Assembly (NCBI RefSeq): GCF_003369915.1 | Contig: NC_046674.1 | Coordinates: forward strand, 15,128,001 to 15,192,000 | Direction: 5' to 3' | DNA: 64,000 nucleotides | From: Drosophila miranda | Taxonomy: Eukaryota > Arthropoda > Insecta > Diptera > Drosophilidae | Part shown: positions 9,801-23,200 of the stretch, piece after piece | How the letters are laid out: the number at the start of each line of letters is the position of its first letter | How positions within the stretch are numbered: position 1 is the first letter of the stretch | The notes under the pieces: generated by a model | Told to the model about the DNA's origin: nothing | The model's input: the letters and a program-made list of their open reading frames with translations, nothing else | Database searches by the model: none | Translations under genes and position numbers: made by a program

Positions 9801-12800
9801 GGATTGATACTCGTACTCTGTGGAAGTGTTACAGGAACGAACATTGAAAGTATTTACAAACGGGCGGAATGTCACAGCAAATGGAATTTCTATTTGGCGA
9901 TTTCATATACATATAATCTGGCACGAGTATTTGAACATTCTCTGTGGTAGAAGATATTGATAGAAGTATAATTTCAGTCAGTCAGATTCCATCTGCTTGG
10001 TCATTATTCCCCTCATGCTTCAAGTCGCTAAATAAATTGGGTGTGTTTTCCCGGAACTCCAGCAAATGAGGGACCTGGGAGGTGGCTGCTTGATATGTAT
10101 TGTGAATGGAAATTTTCGCAGTGTCAAAATAGTGGCCCAAAACATGAAACGAACTTATGGCCCCTCCATCCATCCTATATACACGCACCCATGTCAACAC
10201 ATGGGGGGGGGTTGATTATACATAAACATGTCAGATACTTTGTGTGTCTACGAGATACATTTACATTTCCCATAACAACTAGCGACATTTATGCTAGGTG
10301 GCTCGTTTTGTATTCTGTTTTTGTGCCTGTCCCAAGGACCCACTTTTCCCCATTACACACACAGTTTTCATTCCCCTGTCGGGAAATGTTGGGAATTAGT
10401 TTCCTCCTGGCCGTCTTCTACTAATAGCCCGCGTTGCCTCAGTTATTATTTATATTTGTAGTGGAAATCCATTCACTACGAAATATATGTACGAACGGTA
10501 TCAATTTCGTTCCCTCTGTCCCAGAATTCTGTACGCAAGTGTCGGTAAGTCCTGGACAAATCCGATGTTGATTGGCAGTCCTAGGGCTTCCACTGCCACT
10601 GCCACGTCCACTCTCCTCCAGCGATTTGTATTGATTTTGCTGTGATATTAACATGCGGAATGTTTTGCTCACATAATGTTCGGCATTTCTTTACGGCTTT
10701 CTTTACGACTTGATGGCTGCTGATGGTCCCACTGCCTCATTGGGGGTGATTAGAGCGAAAGGCATTTTCTCAAAGTATTTTCTATGCAATAAACGTTCAA
10801 TCAATAATCAGAGATCATTACTTTCAGGGTTCTCCGTGTTCTCCGAAGTTTCAAGTAAAACCAACAATTTACACCTTTCTTCAAGCGATTTAAAGTTGAA
10901 TCATGCTTATTAGAGGAGGATGCCTTCTTAAAGTTTCATTTCATTTCAGGAGAGGCCGCATGGGGAGCCATTACTCAAATTACGTGGAAGAGCGCCAGGG
11001 TGGAGCAGGAAGGCGGGCGGAGATTCCCGTGAAAAACATTCCGCAGTTAATTAAGTAAAGCGGCCACAGCTTCCTGGGAAAACCCTGGAAATGAAATGCT
11101 CCTTGGATGATTGGAAAGCCATTGAGCGGCCACAGCATACTGGGAGCACATTGGAATAGACTGGAATGCTCCTTGGAGGACCCAAAGGTTGGTATTTTCA
11201 GAGCTCCGCAGCTTCAGCTGCCGACACTAAACTAAAGACTGATTAAAGCCAAAGTGATGGAACAAATCTCACTCAAGCACAGGGCGCCCACTGCTTTTGG
11301 GTCTTAAGTGGCCTGTCAATTAACGGCAAAGTTTGGGGGCCAAAGCAGCGAACGCGTTAATGGGCCAGAAGCAATACGGCCAAGTAGCCTCATTAGGCGC
11401 CCTTCAGAGGAGCGGATGGCAGTATAACTACCGCACAATCAGATTGGATTACGCAACGAAAGATTAGCTCCAGTTCGGGGTAGGCATAGTAGTCTACGAA
11501 TAGTTTTCCCTTTAAAATGAGGCACTTGATAGGGGAATCCAATCGAGAGCAGCCGGGAAGCATAAAGAAGGCCTCGAATGCTCCATACACTCATCGAAAA
11601 ATGCTAAATTTTCTGATTTTGGATCCACAGGATAGGCCTGCCCCCTGTGCACCCAGCTTTTCAGAATACGATACTCGTGTTCATTTGGAAATTAGTGTTT
11701 GCTTCACGAATTGTTATGCCACCAAATTATGCAAAAGACAGCAAACAAATTTGCCAAAAGCCATCGATAGAGACAGCGGTGTGTGTGGGCAAACAAAGAG
11801 ACACAGATTCAGATACAATTACATTTTCCCACTCTTTTGGCACCCTGACAGCAGCTGTCAGTGCCGGCGAACAATTTCAATCAGAATTTGTTAGACTGTT
11901 GCCCTCCTCTCGACGGCGCTGGCTGTCAAATCGGTAATTGTGATGACTGCATTCGGGATAGTTCCTAGATCTTTTCCATACATACATACATATGTACATA
12001 TATTCTGGCAGAGTCGTTTCCTCTGCGATTCACATTCTCGTGGGAGGCAAAACAAGCCTTTCTCGGAGCACAGGCCGACCTCCAACCGAGTTGGTTTTCA
12101 AGGTGCCACAGCAGGCAGTCTCGGTTGGTCTCAATACCCCCTAATACTGTGACTACAACCAGGGAATTAATTTTGAATTAATTTTGAAGGACTACAACTC
12201 TGGTTTTTTTGTTCTAACCTCAAACCTTCATGGCCGAAACACGGTTGACTTTTCAAAAATTCAAAATGGCGGATCCAATAAGACCAGATACTCCCCGGCC
12301 TTGCTACATCTACATCTACATCTACATCTTCCCCCTTGAAAAAGATCTTTTGAAGAGAAACAAGAAAACTGACTTCAAATTCGTAATCAGCGACCCCAAA
12401 AGCCCAAAAAAACCCAAAAAACCCTAAAATACATAGGGATATCGAACATGAAGAATATTACTGTCACGATTATTCTGGCTGTCTGGCAGCTCGGCCATTC
12501 TCTACGATACTTGTGAAAAGTCCATCTCCTAAGCGTCTTGCATCAGCATAAATTTATCATTTGCCCCAAAAAGAAGTCAAAAAACGAAAATTTTCGCAAT
12601 GCCGTTGAAACTACAACAAGCGTTTGATTTATTATTTGAAAAAGTATCGGAAGACAATTGGGAAACTCCGAAAATAATTTTCAACGATATGGAAGAGATT
12701 AACCAGAAAATATATAAAGCCCTTGAAATTAGGAACTCGGCCGTAAAGGATGAACACCCTCTCTACAAATTTCGTCTGACTTATATTTTTCCAAATGATC

Positions 12801-14216
12801 CAACCACCTATTTGGACAATGGGAAGCTGTTTTGGACACTGGACCAGACCACTCAAGAGAAGGTAAAGAATGAAGCACGTAAGGCGTATAAGTTGCTGTT
12901 TCATTTAAGTGGAAACTTAAGCAAAGTCGACGACGCTTTATTTGCAGCCATAGATAAACAAATACCATCTGATGCTATCGAATTGACCCTTGAGGTGAGT
13001 GTGCATAGTCCCTAGATGCAGTTAACTCTTTTGCATATACAATTTAAATGTTTTCAGGGTCTTAAACACATAATTACTGTCTCTGACAATCCCGGACACT
13101 TGTCCTTCGTGTACAACAAGCTAATGGATCTCAAGCAGTCGGACAGCGTGGACGTTGCAGAGCTTATGGCCTTGTTTGGCCTACACTAAACGTACCAGAT
13201 ACTCATGAGGAATGTGCTCATATGTGAAGGTTCTCTACTACCTTTTGAGCTTTCAGTATCTTTTCATATTCTGCATTATAACAATAAAACAACTATTACA
13301 TATGCATTGCATGGGTTCGCGTCGAACAATCTTCTGGATAGTCAAATATAATCTTCACTCGTACGACACATCGCACATCGCAACCATCGTATACAAAATA
13401 TACGTTTTATCTGGCACTTAGAGCAGGACTTCCCATCCACTTTCCATCGTCTGACTGGAGTCACAGGACAGCCCTGCCTGGCCCTGAAGTAAGGCCCATC
13501 TGCACGTGGGCGCCTGGCAGATGCTGGTGTCCCTGTGGCGACAGAGCCACTGCGTGGGAACATCATCGGATACTTAATTGACGTTAAGCTCCGCGGTTCA
13601 TGCGAGGCAGTGTGTTCCTGCCGTCTCCTTGGCTGTCATCAAATGCAATTTCATTCGCCCACTCGAAGAAGTCACTCGAAGTCAGCGACCACGCAACGCA
13701 ACACTTTATGCATCTCGAAGCCTCTTCAATCGCATTGGCCTTGGGCCTGAGCATGTGTCTATGGCCGATTCTCTGTGGCCTGTGCACCCCACTGGAAGTT
13801 GAGCAGGTGCCAGGATCTAATCAGGGAGAAAGTGCTTCGATCCGGGTGCACACTCGCCGCTCTTCAAATACTCTTGTGGTCCGTCCGGCCTTGCCTCTGC
13901 CTCTGCTTTTGCCTGCGTGGCCATTTCATCCAAGTTCAGGTTCAGGGTCACTGCTGCTGACTCTGTCGCTGTCGCTGCCGTGCGCAAAAACAGCGACCAG
14001 CTGACGGCTGATTGACAAGTTGGCCAAATGGGAAGTCGTCGCAGGGGACAGTGCGTGCCGTGCCGGGGGCATCGAATGGCATCGGATGGCATCGGGTGGC
14101 ATCGCCCCCGAAGAGCTTTTATAAAAATAAAAATTAAGTTAATTAACAATTTCCCAACGAAAAGCGTGCGACAGCCGAATAGCAGAGCCCCACCAACCGA
14201 CACCAGACGAGAGTCC

Positions 14217-14248
<32 letters not shown>

Positions 14249-17200
14249 TCGAGCGAGCACCTTGAAAAATGTAAATGTAATTTAATGAACACGACACCCG
14301 AGGGGCGTTCCTCCTCCCCCTGTGAGGGATTGGAGGAATGGGGCGGCAATGGCAGCTGCAGACCGCCAGGGAGATTTATCAATTGCTTGGCGCTCGGACG
14401 GACAGACGCAGGGCTGACGGTGGTGCCGCCCCGACCGAAGAAGATGAATTTGGTGTCTCGGCATGCAGAAATTTTCCCCTCGAAGCAGCAGGCTCCCATA
14501 GAGCACACCATCTAGATACATACGACACAGGCTCAACATAATTTGCACTAGGCTGGCACTTATTCTGGTCAAGACCTGCTGCTTTATTTATATGATACTT
14601 GTACATACGTGCACCTGATAATGTTGAGCGAAAAGGTTGCGATGGGGCACTCGCACGGTGGGCCGTGCCCCTTCAGGGTATATTCCCACGGTTCTCTAAC
14701 CCTTTCGGATGGAATGCATCCCACCGTGTATTGGCTAGCATTTTGTTTGGCAACAGTGGCAAGGTGGGAAGGTGGGGGGTGGCAAAGCTTTTTGGCCGGC
14801 AGTCCCGGTGCACTTTGCGGGTTAAATTGATGGACATGTCGCCGTCGACGACAAATGCAATTGTTCAGACGCGAAACGAACCACAGCCGGCAATCAGCGA
14901 TCAAGATGGCCCCTGCTGTTGCACGATTCTGTGCGGTAGAAAGTTTGGGACAGTGGGGGAGTGGGGGCTGAGGCTCTGCCCCGCTGCTGGTGTGCGGCTC
15001 TGCTAAATGGGATCCGGCATTTCGGTTGACACTACTAATTAATGGGAGATTAACTTGTTCATTGTTTCGACCCGCGTCTACCCGCGTCTACCCGCGTCTA
15101 CCCGCTCCAACCGTGCCCGCACACGTGCGGACTCATAAATCACGCATACGCCCAGTTGAACGACCTCGAAGCGCTGCCAATTAGCTTGGACGGGGCGCGA
15201 CGAGACAGCCATTCAATGTGTCAGTCAGCCGCTCTTACATTTCCGTTTCCGGCTGGGGCTCGGCCCGGATTGCGTGCCAAATGATGTGTTGAAGTCAAAG
15301 CAGAACGTGAAGCCAAAGCCAAAGCCAAAGCCATTGGCAAGGCAATAAAAGAGTCCACTGGTCCCGAATGGCCGACTGGCCGACTGGCACTGGGCCAGCG
15401 CTAACGACCTGAGCCGCCTCCCAGGGGCAGAGTCAGCGGTCGAGCCGCTCTGCGAACTTGAAACTTGCCCCAATTCAATTAGATGACAAATGCAATTAGC
15501 CAAACGGCTTCTCGATGTTCTGATAAGCCCGGACACCGTGCCTCTGCCACTGCCACTGCCACTGCCACTGCCACTGCCACTGCTAGGGGGAAACGGTTGC
15601 GAGTTGTTTTTATTAAAAGTTTTTCCGCAGCCAGGAACAGAGAGCTCGACTCCTCCCGGGGCCGGATTGCACAACTTCTGACAATGGCTTAAACTGTGGC
15701 GCCTGAGCTTCTCAGCCGGTTCGAAGGCAACCGGAAAGAGGGTCCGCATGTTGTGCAAATCCGTGATGGATTATAGACAGAATAACAAAGAAAAGAGTGT
15801 TCTCCTTATCGTTCTTGTTGCGAGAGCTTTATCCGATTTATTTGCCACTTTTCTCTCTCGACATGTCGCATATGTACTTCATTGTCGTTCTGTGTTGATT
15901 CTTTGTTAAATTCCGTATTTTATTTTGATTTTTCGTCGAGTTCCACAAACAATTCATGACTGCCGCCCAATTTACACAAACTGCCAGCATTTAATGTGGC
16001 GCCTACTTGCTTAGGGCCCCTCAGACACGCCGGGCCGCACCGCCGCCCTGTTACCCTGGACAAACACACCACAGACCGGCAGAGACAGGAGCCAATCCCC
16101 GTTTCACGGGCGGATGTGTAATATGCTGTTTGTTGGGCGTTGTTGGGCTCTCCGTGCTCCTTCATCCATCACGAAAATATTGTCGGTAAACAAGATGCAA
16201 AAGGAGGCTTTAGTGTGTGTTTAAATATGTTTTAAGCACTTTACCAAAAGCACTTTGGAGTTTGCTCAGGCAGTGAGTCGCAGGATAACCGAAGCCCGAC
16301 ATTTTCTATTACGTTTCCATTACTAAGATAAACTCTTTGATCTTTTGAGCGAATAGTTCTAGAAAGCTTTAGTCGCTGTTTAATCAGGTTTTCGCATACT
16401 GACAATCGAATCTCTGTCCAGGTGAACAGCAAACGAACTACATGGGCAACCAGCAGTATTTTCGCCCAAGGCTATGCGATACCTCCAATACCTATGAACC
16501 GAGTCCCATTCCCAGCTTAAGCCGCAACTCCAGATTCAGTTCCTGCCCTGCCCTGCCCTGCCCTGCCCTGCACTTGAACGAGAACGAGTTTGTTCATTGA
16601 GCTGCGATAATTCGATTTCGGTGCGAAGGGACTTCTGAGGCAGTGGGAAAACGCATCCTGTGCGCTTGCAGCAATCTGCAGCTTAATTTGCGGCCCAATA
16701 GCATGTGGGAGTAGGATGGAGGCGTTGTTATGGTTCTTGCTGATTGCCACAGCCTGGGGGATTGGGGGGAGTGTGGCACAGGTAGCAAAAGAGAATGACG
16801 TGCCACGAAATTGATGGCAAAATGCTGCCACAGACGTTGCTGCTGCACAGGCCGAGCCGAGCTGAGCCGAGTCGAGTCGAGCCGGTTGCCAGGGACTCAA
16901 GTGGGCGTTTGAGCCCTTTGAGCCATAGCCGTCGCCATGGCAAAGGTCAAAGTAACGTACCCGTGCAGAGGCGTGTTCCTCTCCCTGGAAAGCGAAATGA
17001 ATGGCAGGTTTATGCCTGCCAACGTCGTCTATTGCATATTAAATGGGGTTTCCGCTGCCCCATAAGTATGCTCTAAAGCTCTCTGCTTCTCTGCTGCTCT
17101 GCTGCTCCGCTGCTCTGTTCCAGCCAACAAATACGTCAATTAAAGTGGTTGACGACCAGGTTAATACTGGAAAACGAATGAAATGAGTTTAGTTTGTTAG

Positions 17201-20200
17201 GTATTCCTCACGAAATGTTCCGTCATTTCTGCTGTCATTCCAGCGATCTTTATTGTGGAAGGCATCCTTAATTGGGACTGGCCCCACCTTCTAGGCACAG
17301 ATGCTGGTGGTGGGGTCCAAGATACAATAATACGAGGCTCAGGCCAAGTTGCAACTGAAAAGGGTACAGTTAGGGAGCTGTCAGGGACGTCAAAGGACGT
17401 AGAAGCCCTTGTAGAGCCGCGTACTTTGTTGTCCGATGTCCGATGTCCGTTGTCCGTGGCCCGTTGCCCATTGCCCAGGAAGCAGAGCATCACAAAAAGT
17501 GTCCCACAAAAAAAGTTTCAATTAGTTGAGTGCAATGTTTGGAGATGATGTGACGAGGGCACAAAGGACACGTTTCGGAAGCAGGCCAAACCCGCAAGGA
17601 ATAGGTCTTTCTACAAGCATTTCATTATAAGTTTGTTCATACGCCCGTACGAGTATATATTGTTTGTTTGTAGGTCCATCTACAGCTCATGCTCCAGCAG
17701 ACAGACTCCTGGCGGATATCCTAGGCAGTTTTTCTGGACCACAGACAGCACTGCCACAAGAAGTGCCATTAGCGCCGCTGCCGTGTGAGTCGTCATCGGC
17801 AACATTTTGCAAATTGAACATTCAGTTGGGCGGGACGACCCCCAGCGGAGGGATTTAGCCATGGATGGAGCGGACCGTGGAGCCCGTAAGGTAATGCCAT
17901 TGGACATCGCTTAACAATTCCGACCGTGAAGCGGAAACCAGTGGAATTGTCAAAGTTTTTCCCCCGGCACGAACAGGGGGGAGTTCTGGATCGTCGCCAC
18001 TTACCGATATTCACGATGCCATGGTTGGTCAGCTCCCAGCACGACTGCAGGCGTAGTATGCTCAGACTGTGACTTTGTTTCGGCGAGAAGTAGCCGAGGG
18101 CCGCATCCGTGACGTGGTAGGCCTGTGTGTGTGTGTGGGGAAGGAGATTGGGTTAGTGGGTGGGGCGTTTGGGGCGCTTGGGGTGTTTGTCCGGTGGGTA
18201 CCAGTCGGATCAGCACTTGCCTGCAGCGAGAACTCGTACAGGGAGGGCAGCAGCTGGGCCACCGCCCCCACGGCCTCGTCCGCGATGTTGATGCAGTCCG
18301 CCAGCGACAGGGACACGATGCGGGGCGTCAGGCACGCCCACAGTCCAGCCTCGGTGACTTCATTGCATCCAGCCAGCTCCAGTTCAAACAAGCTCTGCGA
18401 AGCGAATTGTGGAAAATTGGTTAATTCTTAGTTGGGAAATTCCGAGTGGGGTCGAAAAGTAATGGCTCTCCCTCTAGGAATTTAAGGCAACCTTCGAAGG
18501 ATTTTCAAATAAAATTGTATCAGGCTCCCGTTGAATATTCTCATACATTAATTTCCCTTTCTCCCCTCCATGGACAAACAATTTCCCCTCCCTTGCCAGC
18601 CGAGAGAGAGAGAGCAATCAAGGCAATGCATCAACTGAGAGAGCAAGAGATCACGACTGCACTCCAGGGCACTAGAGAGCGTGTGCGTGTGGAGCAAAGC
18701 TTTTGAATGAAGAGCAGATCGAGAGATAAGGCTTTTAAGCTTTGCCTGCACAAAGCTTCTTTCTTCAATTCAGGCGCAGATGACAAGAATAACGGACAAC
18801 CAGGTAACGGAGTCACAGCCCGCAGAAGCGTAGTACAGCCAAAATACACAGAAAACAATTGTACGATTCGTGAAACATATGTACATATGATGATCAGCCA
18901 TGAAAATCAGTTCTTGAATAGTAAAGCCGGAAGAAGAATATAATATCCATACCTCAAGCGATTGGTCACACACACAGATCTTATATAACATCTATAATAA
19001 AAGCGAACTACAGCCGAGTTTTCCGTTTAATCCGCCAGGAAGTCACCACATCATGCGGCCCCTAGCTCTAATCATATTTGTGATTTTGGCCGTCCTCGGC
19101 TCTGTGTCAGCTGCACCGAAACGACCCAGTGAGTTTTCCAACAGTTGATTCTCGATTCTCTCTGCGAACTTCCCCCTAAATTCAAGGTGAACATTGCAAG
19201 GAAGTTGTTCAGACCTACGGACCCCGTAAGTATATGGTTAATTTGCAGTTCATTGCCCCTGCCCAAGTCCTTTCAAACCAAACCTTTCCAGAGTGTGGCG
19301 TTCAGGTCAAGGCGGCCAAGTGCAAGAACCTCTTCGTGGAGGCCAAGCACGCGCGTAAGTGAACTCCGATTGCATTCTGTATCTGTATCTGCAAGTTATT
19401 TGATATTTTTCAGCATGCTACAATGAATTTTTAGACAGCTTTAAATTTCCAAAGTGAATTTTGATTGGCACGTTGCTCCGGTAATATACATACGTATATC
19501 GAATGGATAAGCACAATAAAGCATAATAGAATCGAATCGTCAGAGTCTGGGTGAATGGTTTTCGGGATCCATTTGCCATTTGCCATATTAGTCCTCGAAA
19601 ATGTGTGCTATTCGGTTGTCAAGCAAAAAAATATTTTTATGAGCTGCTGTCGTGATGATTTCTGAAATACTTTTGGACATTTGATGGCATTCACACACAC
19701 TTCGTGTTGACACTTGGCCAGCGGAAAATAAAAGCCAATCACAGGCGAAAGAATTTAGAATTCATATACATATACCCGTACATATAGGTATTCACATATG
19801 CACTCGTATGGGTGCCTCAGGTAAATGTTTCGGGCAGACAGTAAATTCCCCAAGAGATGGGGGCATATTTGAAATTCAATGGAGCCACTGAACCACAAGG
19901 TATTTATAAAACAGCAAACAAAAACAGCCACAGAAGCATTATTATTTCTAGAACGTGGAAATAAAACATTTTATTGATCAATATATGAAATGTTTATATA
20001 TTTACTTAAGCTGTTATTTTTGGAAAATTCTGACAAGGTCGAATCGTTGAAAAGAGCGTATTGGCATCAGCGGAACTATGAATTATGAAATCCACAATCC
20101 GATATTAAGGAGAGCCCTCCTTCTGCCACTGAAGCTCTCAAGGACTGCTTATAGATCACCACAGTGATAGTATTCCTGGGAAGGCACTGCAGTATGCAGA

Positions 20201-23200
20201 GGATATGCAATGAACCCGCAGAGTAGTCCAGATACAGATTGAGTAATTAAGCAATTACAATTTTGAGAACATTTCATTCATTCGAATTGCCAATTTCAGC
20301 AGGAATTCCACTTGCCATTCGATATATCATGTGGTTCACCGCACACCCACACCCACACAAAACACACACAAAATGGCAATTAGCAATCATCCCTTGGCTT
20401 CTTTGGGGCAAAACAAATCGAGTGGGGGGATGGCGGGGCACGGGCCACGGGCTACGGGGGCGGGGATTCGGATTCGGATTAAGTTGCAGTGGTCCAAAGT
20501 TGTGCCGTGGAACTGCTAAAAGTTTTTGCTGGCTTTAAATCGCATCTGAAAACAGCGTGCAACGCGATCAACTTTGACCTTTGCCGGAGTAAAACATGGC
20601 CCCGATTCGAGGGCCAGACATTGTGTCGGGACCAGGTCCAGGCCCACGTCCAGGCCATGATTGTTGTCTGCTCTTGAGGCTGGCGCCCTGATTCCCGGCG
20701 GAAACAAAGCCCGCAAAAGCGATAAACAACCAACGCAGCGCAGCCGGAAGCACGATATAGAAACCACGGGCACGGGCACGGGCACGGGCACAGGAAATCA
20801 CATGAGCAGAAAAACGCATTACCCAACCCCCAGCAAATCCTACGCCGGAGTCTGAAACTGAAAACAACAATTGCTAGAAATTCGATAAGGCGGCAAGGTA
20901 CGATTTAGATGCAATACCAATACCACAATACAATACATAATGAACAATCAATCAGTCGTGGACTCAGAGGCGCAGAGGATACGCATGCCGGGTCCTGCCC
21001 TTCCGATAGTTCTTCTTTCAATGATTTGCCTAATTAAGGCTTTTTTGCATTAATTATAAGCAAAAGTCCCAGCAACCAGCAACCAGCTCATTAACGATTC
21101 AAATGGTCTAATTACGGTTATGTTTTACTGGATATGTGTGTACGGAATGGCAGTAATTGGATTCCGTACTAGTCGCATTGTTAACTCCGGCAATAGTCAG
21201 CAGTCAGCAGTCGAGCCACCGACTAGCAAGCCATAATAATATCGTTACCAACTTTGCCACAAGTTCATTATGAATGTTGTACGTAAACGCTGTACGGTTT
21301 TGCCGTTTGTTGTACGGATTTTCGTGTGTACGCTCTGTGTGTTTGCTATTCCCATTCCCGTTCCCATTCCTATTCTGTTTTTATGGAAAATTATGAAAGT
21401 TTTCCTGACGATGTGGCCAAGGGGAAACTTTTTGCTGCCCCAAAAATCGATACCAAAAGTCAGCAGCCACGCAAATGTAATGCTAATCCGAATACCAATA
21501 GAACGTTCGTTCCGACATGTGTATACAAGTTTAAGTAGATGACGTTACTCGATATCTCTGGGGGTATCTCTGGGTAGTTTCTGAGCATCCCATAATGATC
21601 GGCCATTGTGTGTACCTTTCGCTTTTCATTCTTTTGAATATCGCGAGAACCGAAATCAGCGAAACTTCCCCGCTTTAAGGGAAACACACACAATTTTTGC
21701 TTTAAAAAGGGTTTTTGCATACACGCGATATTTGCATGTAAGAACAAACAATCTGTACATGCAGAAAAAGTAATGCTAATGAATTGTTCACAGTGTTTGC
21801 ATGTGGGTTTTTCAGTTGTACACAAATATAAATACGAATTTCCAATGAAATGGCAGAGGGGCAGGGGCATAGGGCTTTCCAGAATCTCCCTCGACCCTTG
21901 GACGGGCGAAAAACTATCGTCCTCGTACTCGTAATCGCTGCGATTTATTTATACGCAGGTAATTCAGGCTTCCCTTTCAAGCCCAGGTTCTCTAGTGGGT
22001 TTTATGGATCAACGGGGCTGGGTTCAACGCGCTCCTGGCACTTCAACGTTGGCCACTTTGGAGGATACACGTCCGCGGCAATGCGGAAATGGCGGGCATA
22101 GCCCGTATACCCGTACAGCCGTATCCGTACTCCCAGCGCATTGGCCATTCCGTTAAATATGTAATGGGAATGTACTATGTAGAATTCGTCGCATTTCCGT
22201 CGCATTCGCTAGCATTCGTTTCGCATTGCATGTCCGGAGGGAAAGGACATGCACTTGGGAGGCACTCCGTCGATTCCCCAAGGTCAAACTGCCGCGCACA
22301 CACCACACCACTCCGGTTGATCCTCTTCCCATCATCACCATCGGCGCTCCACTCGTCCTTTGGGTCCCCCGCTTGTATGTGGGGGCGTTGTTGACGCATC
22401 CAGTGACAGCAATTTGCAATCAAACCATTTGTGGGCGGCCACCAATACCCAGAACTAGGCCCATAAACATGACATGCATCCACATTGGATTAATTCTGAC
22501 ATCAGCAGTCCCTCCGAGTGACAGTGGGGGGGACACACTCGTACTCTCAGCGGAGAGGAGTCCAACCCATTGAGTGTGTGATGGTCTGTGGCACTGCCAG
22601 TGCTCCAGCATTATCCAGTTTCCGGCTTGCCTCCTTCCTGCCGGGCCCCTGGTGGTTTAGGCCCTCAGATTGCCTTGAATTGGTCCATGAAACGAATGTA
22701 TTTGCTTCGCTTCCAACACAGCTGAGCACCAATTAAGGACGAACCGCACTTGTTAGTCCTGCCAATCCGATTTAGGTTGGGTCTGCCCAGTCCCTGCCCT
22801 TCGGGCAAAGTAGGGGTTTTGTCATATCATAAATGAAGTTATTGTTTATTGGGGACTCTGCCTTATTCAATTGGGAGGAGGAGCACAACGTAGCTCTACT
22901 GGCAATCCGAAAACGTACAGGATTACCTCATCAGGCTCTGAGGGTAGAGAATTCTCGACAAAAGGTTGGCAGGTGGAAATTAGAGACCAGCTTCCGGCGT
23001 TTCAGCTCCCTTAATACCCTTGCAAATCGATCGTTCGGATGGTAGGCGCTGGTGCCCCCTCCTAAACTCCTCCGCTCTCCCCGGAGCTGCCTATTTATTC
23101 ACTGTCACTTGTCACTCTCTCAGTTTCCTGCTCTTTGTGTGACGAGACAGGCAGAGCTTTTTGCTGCCACTCTCTACGATTCTTGGGTTTTCCTGTCACT

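Larger units (their letters stand above)
7405..18004 (-). other. FBXL16 intron 3 (10.6 kb)
   Basis: This intron lies between coding exons 3 and 4. It holds the oppositely oriented gene at 12599-13189, a short signal-peptide ORF at 9786-9950 and many simple repeats. Apart from these I see no coding exons. A purine-rich GAGA run lies at 9050-9092. Confidence 0.8.

Noticed and set aside
21270-21542. Plus-strand ORF with hydrophobic Ile/Pro repeats
   Set aside because: Translation of an imperfect CCCATT repeat in an intron; no leader or splice context.
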